Below are positions 34,745-44,163 of a DNA stretch of 64,000 nucleotides, one piece after another. Both the position numbers and the translations under genes were made by a program. The stretch lies in the NCBI GenBank assembly GCA_030584105.1, contig CP129491.1, positions 1,860,001 to 1,924,000 of the forward strand. Direction: 5' to 3'. Numbering within the stretch: the first letter of the stretch is position 1; every line of letters starts with the position of its first letter. The DNA is from UTCHB3 sp002050155 (GTDB taxonomy: Bacteria > Bacteroidota > Ignavibacteria > Ignavibacteriales > Ignavibacteriaceae). The notes under the pieces are model-generated. The model saw only the letters and a list, made by a program, of their open reading frames with translations. It was not told the origin of the DNA and did no database searches.

Positions 34745-37372
34745 TTACCCATCATTCGCACTGATAATTTTCAGAACATCATCCAAAACACCGGAGGCGG
34801 TAAGCTCAACCCCCGCACCGGGACCCGTTATCACAAGCGGGTATTGATTATATCTGTTAGTGTAAAACACGAAAACATTTTTAATCCCATCCACCATGAA
34901 AAGAGGGTCGTTTTCATCCACCGCACGGGGCGCCACTTCCAAGTTTTTCCCATCAAAAGAAGCAACAAATTTAATCTTCTTGCCCTCTTTTTTCGCTGAA
35001 TCAACCATATAATCGATATCCAAATACTCGGGTTTGCCGGTTTTGTTTCGTTTTCCGAGAGGTGTAACCGAAATATCCGACATATCGCATTTAATACCCG
35101 CCTCGCGCACCAAAATTAAAAGTTTCCGCGCCACATCCGTGCCCGAGAGATCAATTAACGGGTCAGGTTCCGTGTATCCCAAATCCCGTGCTTCTGCAAG
35201 CGCTTCGGCAAATGTGGCTCCCTCCCATACCCGAGTTAAAATAAAATTAACCGAACCCGACATTATCCCCTCAATCTTCAACAACTTGTCGTTTGTTGAT
35301 AAAAGATCATTCAAAACCCGCACAACAGGAAGTGCTGCACCGACATTTGTCTCATACAAAAGACGGCTTTTGCCCCTCTTTGCCGAACGACGGATCTTAT
35401 CGTATTCCGCCGTTTCCGAAGAATTTGCAGATTTGTTGGCGGTAACAATATTTACCCCCGCAGCCAACAACGGTGCGTAATAAAAGGTGGTGTCGTCGGT
35501 TGCGGAACAATCAACAAAAATTTTAAATGGTTCGGGATCGTTGATTATTGTAGCTAAAAATTTATCACGGCCAGCCGGTTCGCCATTTGCAAGAAGATAA
35601 TCCCGAATGTTAAAATCAGAAGTGTCGGGTGAAGCAGGTTTTACTTTCGCATCACTTTTTGACACCAAGAGCTCCCGAAGGCTCAGGCTGCCCGTTTCAC
35701 CCTTACTTCCCTGCAGATTAGAATTTTCTTTCAAATCTTTACTCGCCCGCTTGTTTGAATTTTCTTGCAAACCCTTACTCCACTGCATGTTTGAGTTTTC
35801 TTTCAACCCCTTACCCCCCTGCCTGCTTGAGTTTTCTTTCAAATCCTCTCCAAAAAGCATCTTCGAAGAGTTAATCAGCCCCTTAATGTTAACAGTGTGG
35901 TTAAACCACTCACCCCCGGAAAGCAGTTCCAAAAATTTTGAACCGACATTTCCCGGACCCGCCAAATAGATATTCCACACCTTACGGCGGTCGAAAAAGA
36001 ACTCGTTGTGAAGCGCATTCATCGCCTGTTTAAGTTTTTCCGCTGGAATCACGCACGAAATATTCAGCTCAGATGAGCCTTGCGCAATAGCATTAACGCT
36101 TATTTTCTGCCTGCCGAGCGTATCAAAAACACGCCCGCTGACTCCGTACCGGCTGCGCATATTCGCACCAACAACCGCAATAACCGAAAGCCCCTCTTCT
36201 TTGTTGATCGAAGAAATTTTGCCCAAACGAAGCTCTTCTTTGAACTCTTCACTTAAAAGTTTAACGGCGCTTTTGCCCAATTTTGGTTCAATCGCAACAC
36301 AAATTGAGTGCTCAGATGAAGCCTGAGTAATCAAAATTACATTGATTTTCCCCCTCGCTAAAGTTTTGAACAGCCTCCCCGCCGTGCCCATTGCACCAAC
36401 CATTCCGCCGCCTTCCACTCTAATCAGCGTTATTGTATCGATGCTCGCAATGCCTGTAATTTCGTTGCCGTTGGCACCCGGGTCTTTGCGAATTATCGAG
36501 CCGGGATACTCAGGATTGAATGTATTTTTAATCCTGACGGGGATTCCGTGGTTCATTGCCGGTTGAATTGTCGGCGCATAAATCACTTTTGCGCCAAAAT
36601 ATGAAAGCTCCATCGCTTCTTCGTACGAAAGCTCGTCAACTATAAAGGAATCAGCAACTTTCCTTGGGTCGGCTGTAAGCACACCGTCAACATCAGTCCA
36701 GATTTCAATTTCATCAGCGTTAATAGCGGCTCCGAAAGTTGCAGCTGTAAAATCAGAACCCCCTCTTCCGAGTGTGGTGGTTTCGTTATCAAGCGTGGAA
36801 CCGATAAATCCCGTGATAACCCGCAATACGGCACTTTTTTTCATTTCGTCGTTGATGAAAAAGAAAGTTTCCTTCTCCAAGATTGCAGCATTATTGAAGT
36901 TATTGTCGGTTTTGATTATTTTTCTTGTATCCAAAAACTCCGCTTCAATACCATTTGCCCGGAAAACTTCCGTGATTGTGTAGTTGGAAAGAAGTTCACC
37001 AAAACTTAAAATATAGTCGAGTGTTTTTGGGGTAAGTTCTTTTAAGAGATAAACGCCGTCCAACATTTCACGCAACTCTATGAATTGGGTTGTAAGCCAC
37101 CCGGTAAGATTTTTCAGGTTTTCGTTCCGGGGGAGCAACACTTCCGTCGCTTCAAAGTGCCTTGTTTTAAGCTCTTCAAACAGAATGGTGTAATTTTTAT
37201 CCCGGTTAAGCGCCGTGTTTGCAGCAAGAATCAGCTTATCCGTTACCCCCGAATAGGCAGAAAAAACCACTCCGGCAATCCCCTCGCTGAGTTTCTTTTT
37301 TACAATTTCTGTTACACTCTTTATCCGTTCAGGGTTTGCGACTGAAGAGCCGCCAAATTTCAATATCTTCAC
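34745..37372 (-). CDS. thrA: Bifunctional aspartokinase/homoserine dehydrogenase with a repeat insertion
   Basis: 875 residues. The kinase part starts MKILKFGGSSVANPERIKSV; LGRGGSDFTAA and EIWTDVDGVLTADPR follow; two ACT-type regulatory segments (about 315-465) come next. The homoserine dehydrogenase part begins near 470 (NIYLAGPGNVGSKF) and has VDCSATDDTTFYY and TANKSANSS. Residues about 507-560 are four 12-residue KGLKENSN-type repeats (36-bp DNA period), placed in a region where E. coli ThrA has a variable loop. It catalyses the first and third steps of threonine/methionine synthesis. It lies 18 bp after uvrB. Confidence 0.96.
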   Translation of the reverse strand: MKILKFGGSSVANPERIKSVTEIVKKKLSEGIAGVVFSAYSGVTDKLILAANTALNRDKNYTILFEELKTRHFEATEVLLPRNENLKNLTGWLTTQFIELREMLDGVYLLKELTPKTLDYILSFGELLSNYTITEVFRANGIEAEFLDTRKIIKTDNNFNNAAILEKETFFFINDEMKKSAVLRVITGFIGSTLDNETTTLGRGGSDFTAATFGAAINADEIEIWTDVDGVLTADPRKVADSFIVDELSYEEAMELSYFGAKVIYAPTIQPAMNHGIPVRIKNTFNPEYPGSIIRKDPGANGNEITGIASIDTITLIRVEGGGMVGAMGTAGRLFKTLARGKINVILITQASSEHSICVAIEPKLGKSAVKLLSEEFKEELRLGKISSINKEEGLSVIAVVGANMRSRYGVSGRVFDTLGRQKISVNAIAQGSSELNISCVIPAEKLKQAMNALHNEFFFDRRKVWNIYLAGPGNVGSKFLELLSGGEWFNHTVNIKGLINSSKMLFGEDLKENSSRQGGKGLKENSNMQWSKGLQENSNKRASKDLKENSNLQGSKGETGSLSLRELLVSKSDAKVKPASPDTSDFNIRDYLLANGEPAGRDKFLATIINDPEPFKIFVDCSATDDTTFYYAPLLAAGVNIVTANKSANSSETAEYDKIRRSAKRGKSRLLYETNVGAALPVVRVLNDLLSTNDKLLKIEGIMSGSVNFILTRVWEGATFAEALAEARDLGYTEPDPLIDLSGTDVARKLLILVREAGIKCDMSDISVTPLGKRNKTGKPEYLDIDYMVDSAKKEGKKIKFVASFDGKNLEVAPRAVDENDPLFMVDGIKNVFVFYTNRYNQYPLVITGPGAGVELTASGVLDDVLKIISANDG
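35695..35850 (-). repeat. 36-bp in-frame repeats inside thrA
   Basis: GAATTTTCTTTCAAA-type or GAGTTTTCTTTCAA-type cores recur every 36 bp, four copies. They encode LKENSSRQGGKG, LKENSNMQWSKG, LQENSNKRASKD and LKENSNLQGSKG. Confidence 0.92.
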
Positions 37373-37390
37373 GATTAAAGTCCTTATAGG

Positions 37391-39442
37391 TTAAATCTCT
37401 ATTCTGTCGGGAATTGATTTTTTAAGTTTTTCAATTTCATCTCTCAGAAATGCAGCCCTTTCAAATTCTAAATCTTTCGCTGCATTTCTCATCTCTTCGG
37501 TAAGGTCTTCTATCATTGCTTTTCGCTCATCGATGCTCATAAATTTCAGCACCGGTTCTGCCACTTTCGAAAACTGAGATTGCGAAGCTTCATATTCAAG
37601 CTCTTTCTTCCTCACATCTGCAATAGCAGTTGAACTCATAATCTCATCAATGCTCTTGTAAAGAGTTTTCGGCGTGATTCCATGCTTTTTATTGTATTCT
37701 TTTTGAATTTTTCTGCGCCGTTCGGTTTCGTCTATAACCACTCTCATAGAATCGGTAATTTTATCCGCATACATTATCACAAGCCCGTTTGCGTTCCGGG
37801 CGGTTCTTCCGGCGGTTTGCATAAGCGACCTTTCGCTCCGCAGAAAACCCTCTTTATCGGCATCAATTATTGCAACTAACGACACTTCCGGCAAATCCAA
37901 TCCCTCCCTCAGAAGGTTAACACCAACCAGCACATCAAAATCACCAAGCCTTAAATCGCGCAAAATTTCCACCCTTTCAAGCGCATCTATATCACTGTGG
38001 ATGTATCGTACCGCAATACCAATTCGTGCAAGATATTCAGATAAATCTTCCGCCATCTTTTTTGTAAGCGTCGTTACAAGTGTGCGCTCACCTTTTTGGA
38101 CACGGATTCTTATCTCGGCAATCAGGTCGTCAATTTGCGTTTTAACGGGGCGTACCTGAATTTCGGGATCAAGCAACCCGGTGGGGCGGATGATCTGCTC
38201 GATATACTTGCCGTTCGTTTTTTTCAGTTCATAATCTCCCGGAGTTGCCGAAACAAAAATTACATTGTGCATTTTTGCCTCAAACTCATCGAATTTCATC
38301 GGACGGTTATCAAGCGCAGAAGGAAGCCGGAATCCGTGATGAACCAGCGTTTCTTTTCTCGATCGGTCGCCGTTATACATTCCGCGCACTTGCGAAACAG
38401 TAACATGCGACTCATCGATAATCATTAAAAAATCTTCCGGAAAATAATCAAGAAGACAGTAGGGACGCGTCCCTTTTTCACGAAGATCCATGTGGCGGGA
38501 ATAATTTTCAATGCCCGAGCAATACCCCACTTCCTTAATCATTTCAATATCGAACCTTGTGCGCTGCTCCAACCTTTGAGCTTCCAAATAGCGCTCTTGT
38601 TCACGAAAATCGGCGAGCCTTTCTTCCAATTCCGCTTCAATCAATGCGAGCGAAAGTTTTTGCTTCTCCGGGTTGGTTACGAAGTATTTAGCGGGGTAAA
38701 TTGCCGTTTCATCAAGTTCGCGCAACACTTCACCGCTTATAGGTTCAATCACGGAAATTCTTTCGATTTCATCGTCAAAAAATTCGACTCTTATCGCTTC
38801 TTCAATCTCATAAGCGGGAATAATTTCCAGCACATCACCGCGCATTCTGAAGGTTCCGCGCATAAATTCCATGTCGTTTCGCGCATAATAGATGTTCACA
38901 AGCGCACGCATCAGGTCTTTTTTGGAGAGAATATCGCCCGTGTGCAGAAAGATTGTTTGCTCGGCATACTCGTGAGGCGCACCGATACCGTAAATACAGC
39001 TGACGGAAGCAACAATTATCACATCGTTTCGCCCTTCTATCAGTGAAGTGGTGGCTTTCAGGCGAAGCCGGTCAATCTCTTCGTTGATTGAAAAATCTTT
39101 TTCGATGAAAGTGTCGCTGCTTACAACATACGCTTCAGGCTGGTAATAGTCGTAATAGCTGATGAAAAATTCAACGGGGTTGTTAGGAAAAAAGCCTTTT
39201 AGTTCGGCGTAAAGCTGGGCTGCCAAAGTCTTATTGTGAGAAATAACCAGCGTTGGGCGGTTATGCCGGGCAATTACATTCGCCATCGTGAATGTTTTCC
39301 CGCTTCCGGTTACTCCGAGAAGTGTCTGGAATTTTTCACCTCGTGCTAAACCGGCGGATAGCGCCTCAATCGCCTTCGGCTGGTCACCTGAAGGTTCGTA
39401 GTTGGATCGTAAATTAAATCTTCTCTTTTGCTCTTTTGGCAT
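37391..39442 (-). CDS. uvrB: UvrABC excinuclease subunit B
   Basis: 683 residues, full length. GVTGSGKTFTMAN is Walker A, the YYDYYQPEAYV beta-hairpin is the damage-probing element, MIIDESHVTVSQVRGMYNGD is the helicase II region, and QTAGRTARNANG is motif VI. The C-terminal UVR domain (DLEFERAAFLRDEI) contacts UvrC. It acts in nucleotide-excision repair. The 5' end has an A-rich run of AAAAAGC words and no clear Shine-Dalgarno. thrA follows 18 bp downstream. Confidence 0.98.
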   Translation of the reverse strand: MPKEQKRRFNLRSNYEPSGDQPKAIEALSAGLARGEKFQTLLGVTGSGKTFTMANVIARHNRPTLVISHNKTLAAQLYAELKGFFPNNPVEFFISYYDYYQPEAYVVSSDTFIEKDFSINEEIDRLRLKATTSLIEGRNDVIIVASVSCIYGIGAPHEYAEQTIFLHTGDILSKKDLMRALVNIYYARNDMEFMRGTFRMRGDVLEIIPAYEIEEAIRVEFFDDEIERISVIEPISGEVLRELDETAIYPAKYFVTNPEKQKLSLALIEAELEERLADFREQERYLEAQRLEQRTRFDIEMIKEVGYCSGIENYSRHMDLREKGTRPYCLLDYFPEDFLMIIDESHVTVSQVRGMYNGDRSRKETLVHHGFRLPSALDNRPMKFDEFEAKMHNVIFVSATPGDYELKKTNGKYIEQIIRPTGLLDPEIQVRPVKTQIDDLIAEIRIRVQKGERTLVTTLTKKMAEDLSEYLARIGIAVRYIHSDIDALERVEILRDLRLGDFDVLVGVNLLREGLDLPEVSLVAIIDADKEGFLRSERSLMQTAGRTARNANGLVIMYADKITDSMRVVIDETERRRKIQKEYNKKHGITPKTLYKSIDEIMSSTAIADVRKKELEYEASQSQFSKVAEPVLKFMSIDERKAMIEDLTEEMRNAAKDLEFERAAFLRDEIEKLKKSIPDRIEI

Positions 39443-39589
39443 TTTTTGCTTTTTGCGCTTTTTTTGCTTTTTATGATTCCGGGTTGTTCTTAGTTTTGAA
39501 CTCCGGTGAGTATTATTTCAGGGATTCACCCTTGATTCAGAAGTTTTCCAAAATCAGACTTTTGGGGGTTCGCCCTAAACCCGTAGTTA

Positions 39590-39730
39590 ATCTTATCAGG
39601 ACTTTACACGGTTAGCATTCAGCGATGAAGTGGACTTAATCAGGATTCCCGGTCCGCCAACGGCTAATAAGCTAATTTTATCAGGCTTCCCAAATGCAGC
39701 CCTTAACCCGTAATTAGCCTAATCAGGATT
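39590..39730 (-). repeat. Degenerate 41-44-bp repeats of the methyltransferase 3' end
   Basis: ATCAGG ends at 39600, 39644, 39685 and 39727. The last is the gene terminus (VNPD-stop). AATCAGGATTCCC at about 39638 would again read NPD-stop when reversed. Copies are 41-44 bp apart and well diverged. Confidence 0.6.
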
Positions 39731-40339
39731 GACAGTAACTTGCCCGTTATTATGAATCCGAGGAGATAGAAATTTCCGTGGTTCGCCCTTAACCACCCTT
39801 AATTTAAAGAACACTTCTTCAGGCGAAAAAATGCCCGCAAAGAAGCGTTCGTACATCACCGGCTCAAGATTAATGAAAAAATCGATCCATTTCAGCACTG
39901 CAAAATGGGATGAGATAAACTTCTTCTCCAACACTTCAAACTGAGCTTGTCCCTCATAGTTAGTGCGATGGTTCAGTTTCCATTTTTCGTAAAACTTCAG
40001 TTTGCGGTTTCCGATGTATTCGTAGTTATCAAAAGTTCGGATCGAAAACGGGATTTTGTGGTCGGGGTCGCCGAAATATTTGGTGTTCAGGAAAAAAGGT
40101 GCGTAAACGATCATTGTGGCGTCAGGTTTTGCGATCCTGTAGAGTTCGTTTATCACCTTGTAGAAATTTTCGATATGCTCCAGAATATGTGAGCAAAAAA
40201 TCTCGTCAAAATGATTTTCGGGGAACGGGTAGGGGAAGGTGTTTATATCGTGTATCTCGTTCCCGCCATAGTCAACTACATCTAAATTAACATAACCGGG
40301 ACGAATATCTCTGCCACAACCGAGATTCAATTTATTCAT
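39719..40339 (-). CDS. SAM-dependent class I methyltransferase (type 11)
   Basis: 206 residues. KLNLGCGRDIRPGYVNLDVV is the SAM-binding motif I and the following acidic strand; FDEIFCSHILEHIENFYKVINELYRIAKPDATMIVYAPF is the motif IV-VI region of UbiE/type 11 methyltransferases. The substrate is unknown; this branch is often found in polysaccharide or lipid modification. It stands alone. Copies of its terminal codons lie downstream. Confidence 0.82.
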   Translation of the reverse strand: MNKLNLGCGRDIRPGYVNLDVVDYGGNEIHDINTFPYPFPENHFDEIFCSHILEHIENFYKVINELYRIAKPDATMIVYAPFFLNTKYFGDPDHKIPFSIRTFDNYEYIGNRKLKFYEKWKLNHRTNYEGQAQFEVLEKKFISSHFAVLKWIDFFINLEPVMYERFFAGIFSPEEVFFKLRVVKGEPRKFLSPRIHNNGQVTVNPD

Positions 40340-40544
40340 CTAAATTCCTTGATTTTTCAACCTGCAAATCTAAGGAATTAACCGCTCAACTTAAATGTAA
40401 TTTAAGCGTACTGTTTGACTTTCGATAATTTCTGTCCTGAATTGTAGCCGTCCGATTTTCGAGATTTTATGAACATTTTTTTATTTATTCAAAAACAGAG
40501 AGGGAAGAATTAACAGAAATTATATATTTGTTATGTTTCTGTGT

Positions 40545-41057
40545 TTAAATCACCAAGCCGGTTTTCTTAACTTCGTCACCACTAAGAACAATTATGTGTT
40601 CCGGGAAAATATTATAAATTTTGCAGAAGGCGAATAATTTGGTTTTGATACTGTTGCTTATCGGAATCAGCCAATCAGCTTTTGCATTCGTAATTACCAA
40701 TAAAAATACAAATCTCACCGAACTTAATTTTGATTGAATCAAGTTTTTTCCAACTTCACCATTATCGTCTGAGTTTCTCCCAATTCTGACAGATACGAAG
40801 ATATCAAATGTATTTCTCCATTTTTCTAAAATCTCTGATTCATAATTCAAATAATCTTCAGAATTGGAAGATTTAGGATTGCTGGTTCTTGCCTCAAATA
40901 TCCATAGTAATTGATTTGTTTTGGTTGAATGAAGTACAAGAAATTCCGCAACTTTAGGTTTATTTTTAAATTTTTTATACAATTCACTTTTTTCTACATG
41001 GAAAAGGTCACTGTCTTGGAAAGGCCCAAAATCTAACCCTGATTCAGAAATTATCAA
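40545..41057 (-). CDS. PD-(D/E)xK-like small partner of an AAA ATPase
   Basis: 170 residues, not assigned to a named family. The segment FHVEKSELYKKFK, then VAEFLVLHSTKTNQLLWIFEARTSNP, has the order E...(D/E)x(n)ExK/R of PD-(D/E)xK nuclease folds: a Glu in the first helix, AEF, then FEAR, where related proteins usually have EAK. The rest is strand and helix without motif. Its start overlaps the ATPase stop by 4 bp (ATGA), so the two are translationally coupled. The Lys-to-Arg change could affect catalysis. The region is AT-rich compared with its neighbours, suggesting transfer. Confidence 0.6.
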   Translation of the reverse strand: MIISESGLDFGPFQDSDLFHVEKSELYKKFKNKPKVAEFLVLHSTKTNQLLWIFEARTSNPKSSNSEDYLNYESEILEKWRNTFDIFVSVRIGRNSDDNGEVGKNLIQSKLSSVRFVFLLVITNAKADWLIPISNSIKTKLFAFCKIYNIFPEHIIVLSGDEVKKTGLVI

Positions 41058-42067
41058 TGAACCGCCAGATCAATTTCTTCGTGAAATAATGTAACGGATT
41101 CTTCAATTATTGAATTGGGGGGTATTCCGTCTGATAAATCATAGGTATCCCAACTGTTTTCAAAATATGATAAAAATGGAATACTGATATTTTTGCTTCT
41201 CGCAATTAAATAAAGTTTTTTAACAACAAAATATGAGTGGCTGGAAATAAATATCTGAACCCCTAACTTTGAAATATTGTATAAAATCTCTAAAAATCTC
41301 ATTAACGCATCGGGATGAAGGGCAGACTCAACTTCATCAACAAACAAAATTGATTGTGAATCAAGATAGCGGTTACCCAAAAGCGTATCTAAAATTGAAA
41401 TCTTTTTTACACCCTCAGCTGTTACACCCAAATCAAACCGTTGTTTACCGCGTCTAAAGAACAATTTATCCAACTGTTCATTGTGTTCAACTTTGCCGTC
41501 AATTAATTCTTCAAGATTATTTCTTGCTTCGGCAAACACTTTATAATTTTTGCCTCCTTTTGGCTGCAGAAGCCATGCTTTTGCTAAGTCATAATAGGTA
41601 TCATCGAAACCAAATTCATTGCTGTATTCACGAGACCGTAAAATATCTTTGTAAATCGACAATATTTCCTTTGCAGGCAAAAACAGACTATTACTCTCCC
41701 GTTTTGGAATGTATGACTCAAGAAACTGGATTTTTTTTGTAGTATCTCTTCCGAAACCATACTTAAATTTGGCATCTTCGTAAACCATTTCAAAATCTAA
41801 CCCGGATTCTGCACCTTTGGTAACCAAATCTCCAATCTGATTTACCTGAAAAGTCCAATACAGCTTATTCATCAGAATATCTGCAGCAGAACGGAACTCA
41901 TCACCTTTTTTATATTCTTCAACAGTTTTTATTGCAGAATAGATGGCTTTTAAAAGAATGGTTTTTCCCGAACTGTTCGGACCAATTACTAAATTAATCC
42001 CGGAAAGACCGGACCAAAGAAGTTCCTGAAAAGGACCAAAATTACGAAGAGAAACTTGAGTTATCAT
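41054..42067 (-). CDS. AAA15/OLD-like ABC-type ATPase
   Basis: 337 residues. The N-terminal strand ITQVSLRNFGPFQE and Walker A GPNSSGKT are those of SMC/RecF/OLD-like ATPases. VTAEGVKKISIL resembles the ABC signature region, and SILFVDEVESALHPDAL is Walker B with its catalytic Glu. ISSHSYFVV is the switch His. There is no C-terminal TOPRIM domain, unlike OLD nucleases. The partner gene downstream supplies a nuclease-like fold instead. The pair resembles ATPase-plus-effector defence cassettes, but no known type was matched. Confidence 0.82.
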   Translation of the reverse strand: MITQVSLRNFGPFQELLWSGLSGINLVIGPNSSGKTILLKAIYSAIKTVEEYKKGDEFRSAADILMNKLYWTFQVNQIGDLVTKGAESGLDFEMVYEDAKFKYGFGRDTTKKIQFLESYIPKRESNSLFLPAKEILSIYKDILRSREYSNEFGFDDTYYDLAKAWLLQPKGGKNYKVFAEARNNLEELIDGKVEHNEQLDKLFFRRGKQRFDLGVTAEGVKKISILDTLLGNRYLDSQSILFVDEVESALHPDALMRFLEILYNISKLGVQIFISSHSYFVVKKLYLIARSKNISIPFLSYFENSWDTYDLSDGIPPNSIIEESVTLFHEEIDLAVH

Positions 42068-42226
42068 TTGGTATAAACCACTCTTCTAAAAAAAATAATT
42101 CTGTCAAAACGGACTAAAAAAGAGACTTGGGTTATCTTTCTGTAAAAACCTATAATTTAAAAATAATTTCGGCGATAATGAAAAACACACCGATAAACCC
42201 AAGTCTCCAAAAAATAAAAAACTCAC

Positions 42227-43303
42227 CTACTTCAGCAGGCTCATTTTGCGGCTGAGGGAAACCCCCTCGGCTTCTAAGCGGCAGACATACACACCGGAAG
42301 GCAACGCCTCGGCGTTAAAATTACGGTAATGGTTACCGGCGGCTATTTCGCCATCTACCAATGTTGCCACTTCTTTACCAAGAAGATCATATACTTTAAG
42401 TGATACATAACCCGACTTGGGTACTGAAAAACTTATTCTTGTCTCGGGATTGAACGGATTCGGGAAGTTCTGCCCCAAAAACCAGTCGGTCGGTTGTGCA
42501 GAATAACCATTCTCATAAGCACCCATTGGGAAGTCGGTTACTTTCCACTCTCTTCCCTGAAGAATTTCACTCGTGTTCAACGGTGATTTTTGCGCATAAA
42601 CAAACGCTATGAACTTTGTGTTGGTGTTCTTCATAACATTGGCAGGCATTGCAAAGGAAGTGTCAATCACCACGGAATCCCCCGCACTCCAACCGGGTTT
42701 ACCGATTGCCTGCCCAATATCAGAGTTAAACAGCGCCCTGGCTACATGGTCGTGGATATAATTTGCACTACCGGCGCAACTTCCGTTACCGGTCTGTGAG
42801 TATTTTAGTCCGTCTTCAGTAAGAACGAATTGCAGCATCGGTTGCTGAGCAATTTCAGCCATGGCTTTAATCACCAAATTAACATAAATTTTGTTTTCGC
42901 TCTCATCGTAACCGATGTCGCCCATAATATCAATCTGCGGCGGAACCTGGGCTCTCGCAGAAACCCGGGCAGCCCACACATCCCTACTCAAAGGAGCGCT
43001 CAACCTGTCAACTATTCCCGTCGGATACGCCGAGAAACCCAATTTACTTATAATGGTGTTTCCGGCAAAAATACGGAAAGGATCGCTTGAATTTGAGGGC
43101 CCATGATATGCGATTACAATCGTATTGGGGTTGTTTCGCAATATAAAGTCGTGAATTATTGTGTGCCCACAGGGACACCACTGGCACCAGGTTCCCGTTG
43201 CAAATTCAAGAACGGGGTTCCGTTCTCTTTGGGCATTAATATCGCTAAAAGAAACGATTAAAACAGCGATTATGAACAAAAAAAAGCGTAGAAGATTCTT
43301 CAT
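42227..43303 (-). CDS. Omp28-like secreted protein with thioredoxin-type CxxC and T9SS sorting domain
   Basis: 358 residues. After a Sec signal (ending INAQ), NPVLEFATGTWCQWCPCG gives a thioredoxin-like fold with WCxWC. The middle 150 residues match the Omp28-related domain only by general pattern. The end has GQNFPNPFNPETRISFSVP and SRKMSLLK, a T9SS sorting domain. It is probably surface-exposed and may bind or reduce partners (inference). It is a single gene; the next gene upstream on the strand ends at a terminator. Confidence 0.82.
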   Translation of the reverse strand: MKNLLRFFLFIIAVLIVSFSDINAQRERNPVLEFATGTWCQWCPCGHTIIHDFILRNNPNTIVIAYHGPSNSSDPFRIFAGNTIISKLGFSAYPTGIVDRLSAPLSRDVWAARVSARAQVPPQIDIMGDIGYDESENKIYVNLVIKAMAEIAQQPMLQFVLTEDGLKYSQTGNGSCAGSANYIHDHVARALFNSDIGQAIGKPGWSAGDSVVIDTSFAMPANVMKNTNTKFIAFVYAQKSPLNTSEILQGREWKVTDFPMGAYENGYSAQPTDWFLGQNFPNPFNPETRISFSVPKSGYVSLKVYDLLGKEVATLVDGEIAAGNHYRNFNAEALPSGVYVCRLEAEGVSLSRKMSLLK

Positions 43304-43362
43304 AGTAACTCCTGAATTTGTGTATTACAAGTTACTGTTAATTATTGAAAAAAACAACAAAA

Positions 43363-43391
43363 AAAGCCCCACAAAAAATTTGCAGGGCTTT
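43363..43391 (-). terminator. Rho-independent terminator of the sigma/anti-sigma operon
   Basis: AAAGCCC and GGGCTTT pair across a 15-nt AT-rich loop. On the minus strand the hairpin is followed by TTTTTTTG. It lies about 40 bp after the anti-sigma gene. Confidence 0.8.
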
Positions 43392-43431
43392 CAAAAAACA
43401 GTAAAGTTATTGTGAGATAAAGTTTTCTCCC

Positions 43432-44157
43432 TTATTTCTTAAGTGTTGTGTCCTTAGGCGCAACCTTCAGGCTGTCCGTTTTTTTCTGAAATGAAGTAAT
43501 AGTGTTGATAACCGAAGCCGGGACTCCGTATTTTTTCCCTTTCACCACCGGTTTGGATGAAGTTTCGGTGCTTTCAACCACTGCGTCCGGTTGTGCGTCC
43601 CGTTGAATTTCCGGTGCGCTAACAATAGCGGCAGCGGGTTTGTTCAGACTTTCTGCCTGCTTTCCAACGGTAATTCCCGAAGCGGCTTTACTGTCTCTGT
43701 CAAACTGCGGTTTCGGAGCCTGCTGTGTACCCGGCGGTTCACTTCGTGCGGTATAATCCTGTTCTTTGCTGTTAAAATCAGAGGGTCTGTCGTTTTCATG
43801 TTTTTCAGTCAACGCAGTATTGTTTTTCTCGCTTTCAGCAGCCTGAACTTTCCCTAAATCGGTAACAACGGAATTGTCCTTAACTTTGCCGCCTTCATCT
43901 CCCGGTGAATTAACCAACAGCACGAAAGCAACAATCGCAACGGCACCCACTGCAATCGCCGATGGGATTGGGCGGAAAAACCCTTTGAAAAAGCGCTCCC
44001 ACAAACCGGGCTTTGCCTCTGCATATTTTTCACTGTTTATCCGACGCATAAGGTCGGCTTCAAAGCCCGGAGGCGCATCAATTTTGGGCATTTCTCTCAA
44101 GAGTTGTCTTAACTCCTGAAACTGCTCCTCTTCATTTAGTAGATTTTTTTTCTCCAT
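43432..44157 (-). CDS. Putative membrane-anchored anti-sigma factor
   Basis: 241 residues. The first 65 residues are acidic and helical (QELRQLLREMPKIDAPPGFEADLMRRI), followed by one membrane helix (about 74-97, PSAIAVGAVAIVAFVLLV) and a 140-residue periplasmic low-complexity tail rich in E, K, S and P. Its location 6 bp after an ECF sigma gene is the main argument. There is no HxxxCxxC zinc motif, so it is not a classical ZAS anti-sigma factor. Confidence 0.65.
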   Translation of the reverse strand: MEKKNLLNEEEQFQELRQLLREMPKIDAPPGFEADLMRRINSEKYAEAKPGLWERFFKGFFRPIPSAIAVGAVAIVAFVLLVNSPGDEGGKVKDNSVVTDLGKVQAAESEKNNTALTEKHENDRPSDFNSKEQDYTARSEPPGTQQAPKPQFDRDSKAASGITVGKQAESLNKPAAAIVSAPEIQRDAQPDAVVESTETSSKPVVKGKKYGVPASVINTITSFQKKTDSLKVAPKDTTLKK

Positions 44158-44163
44158 GAAAAC

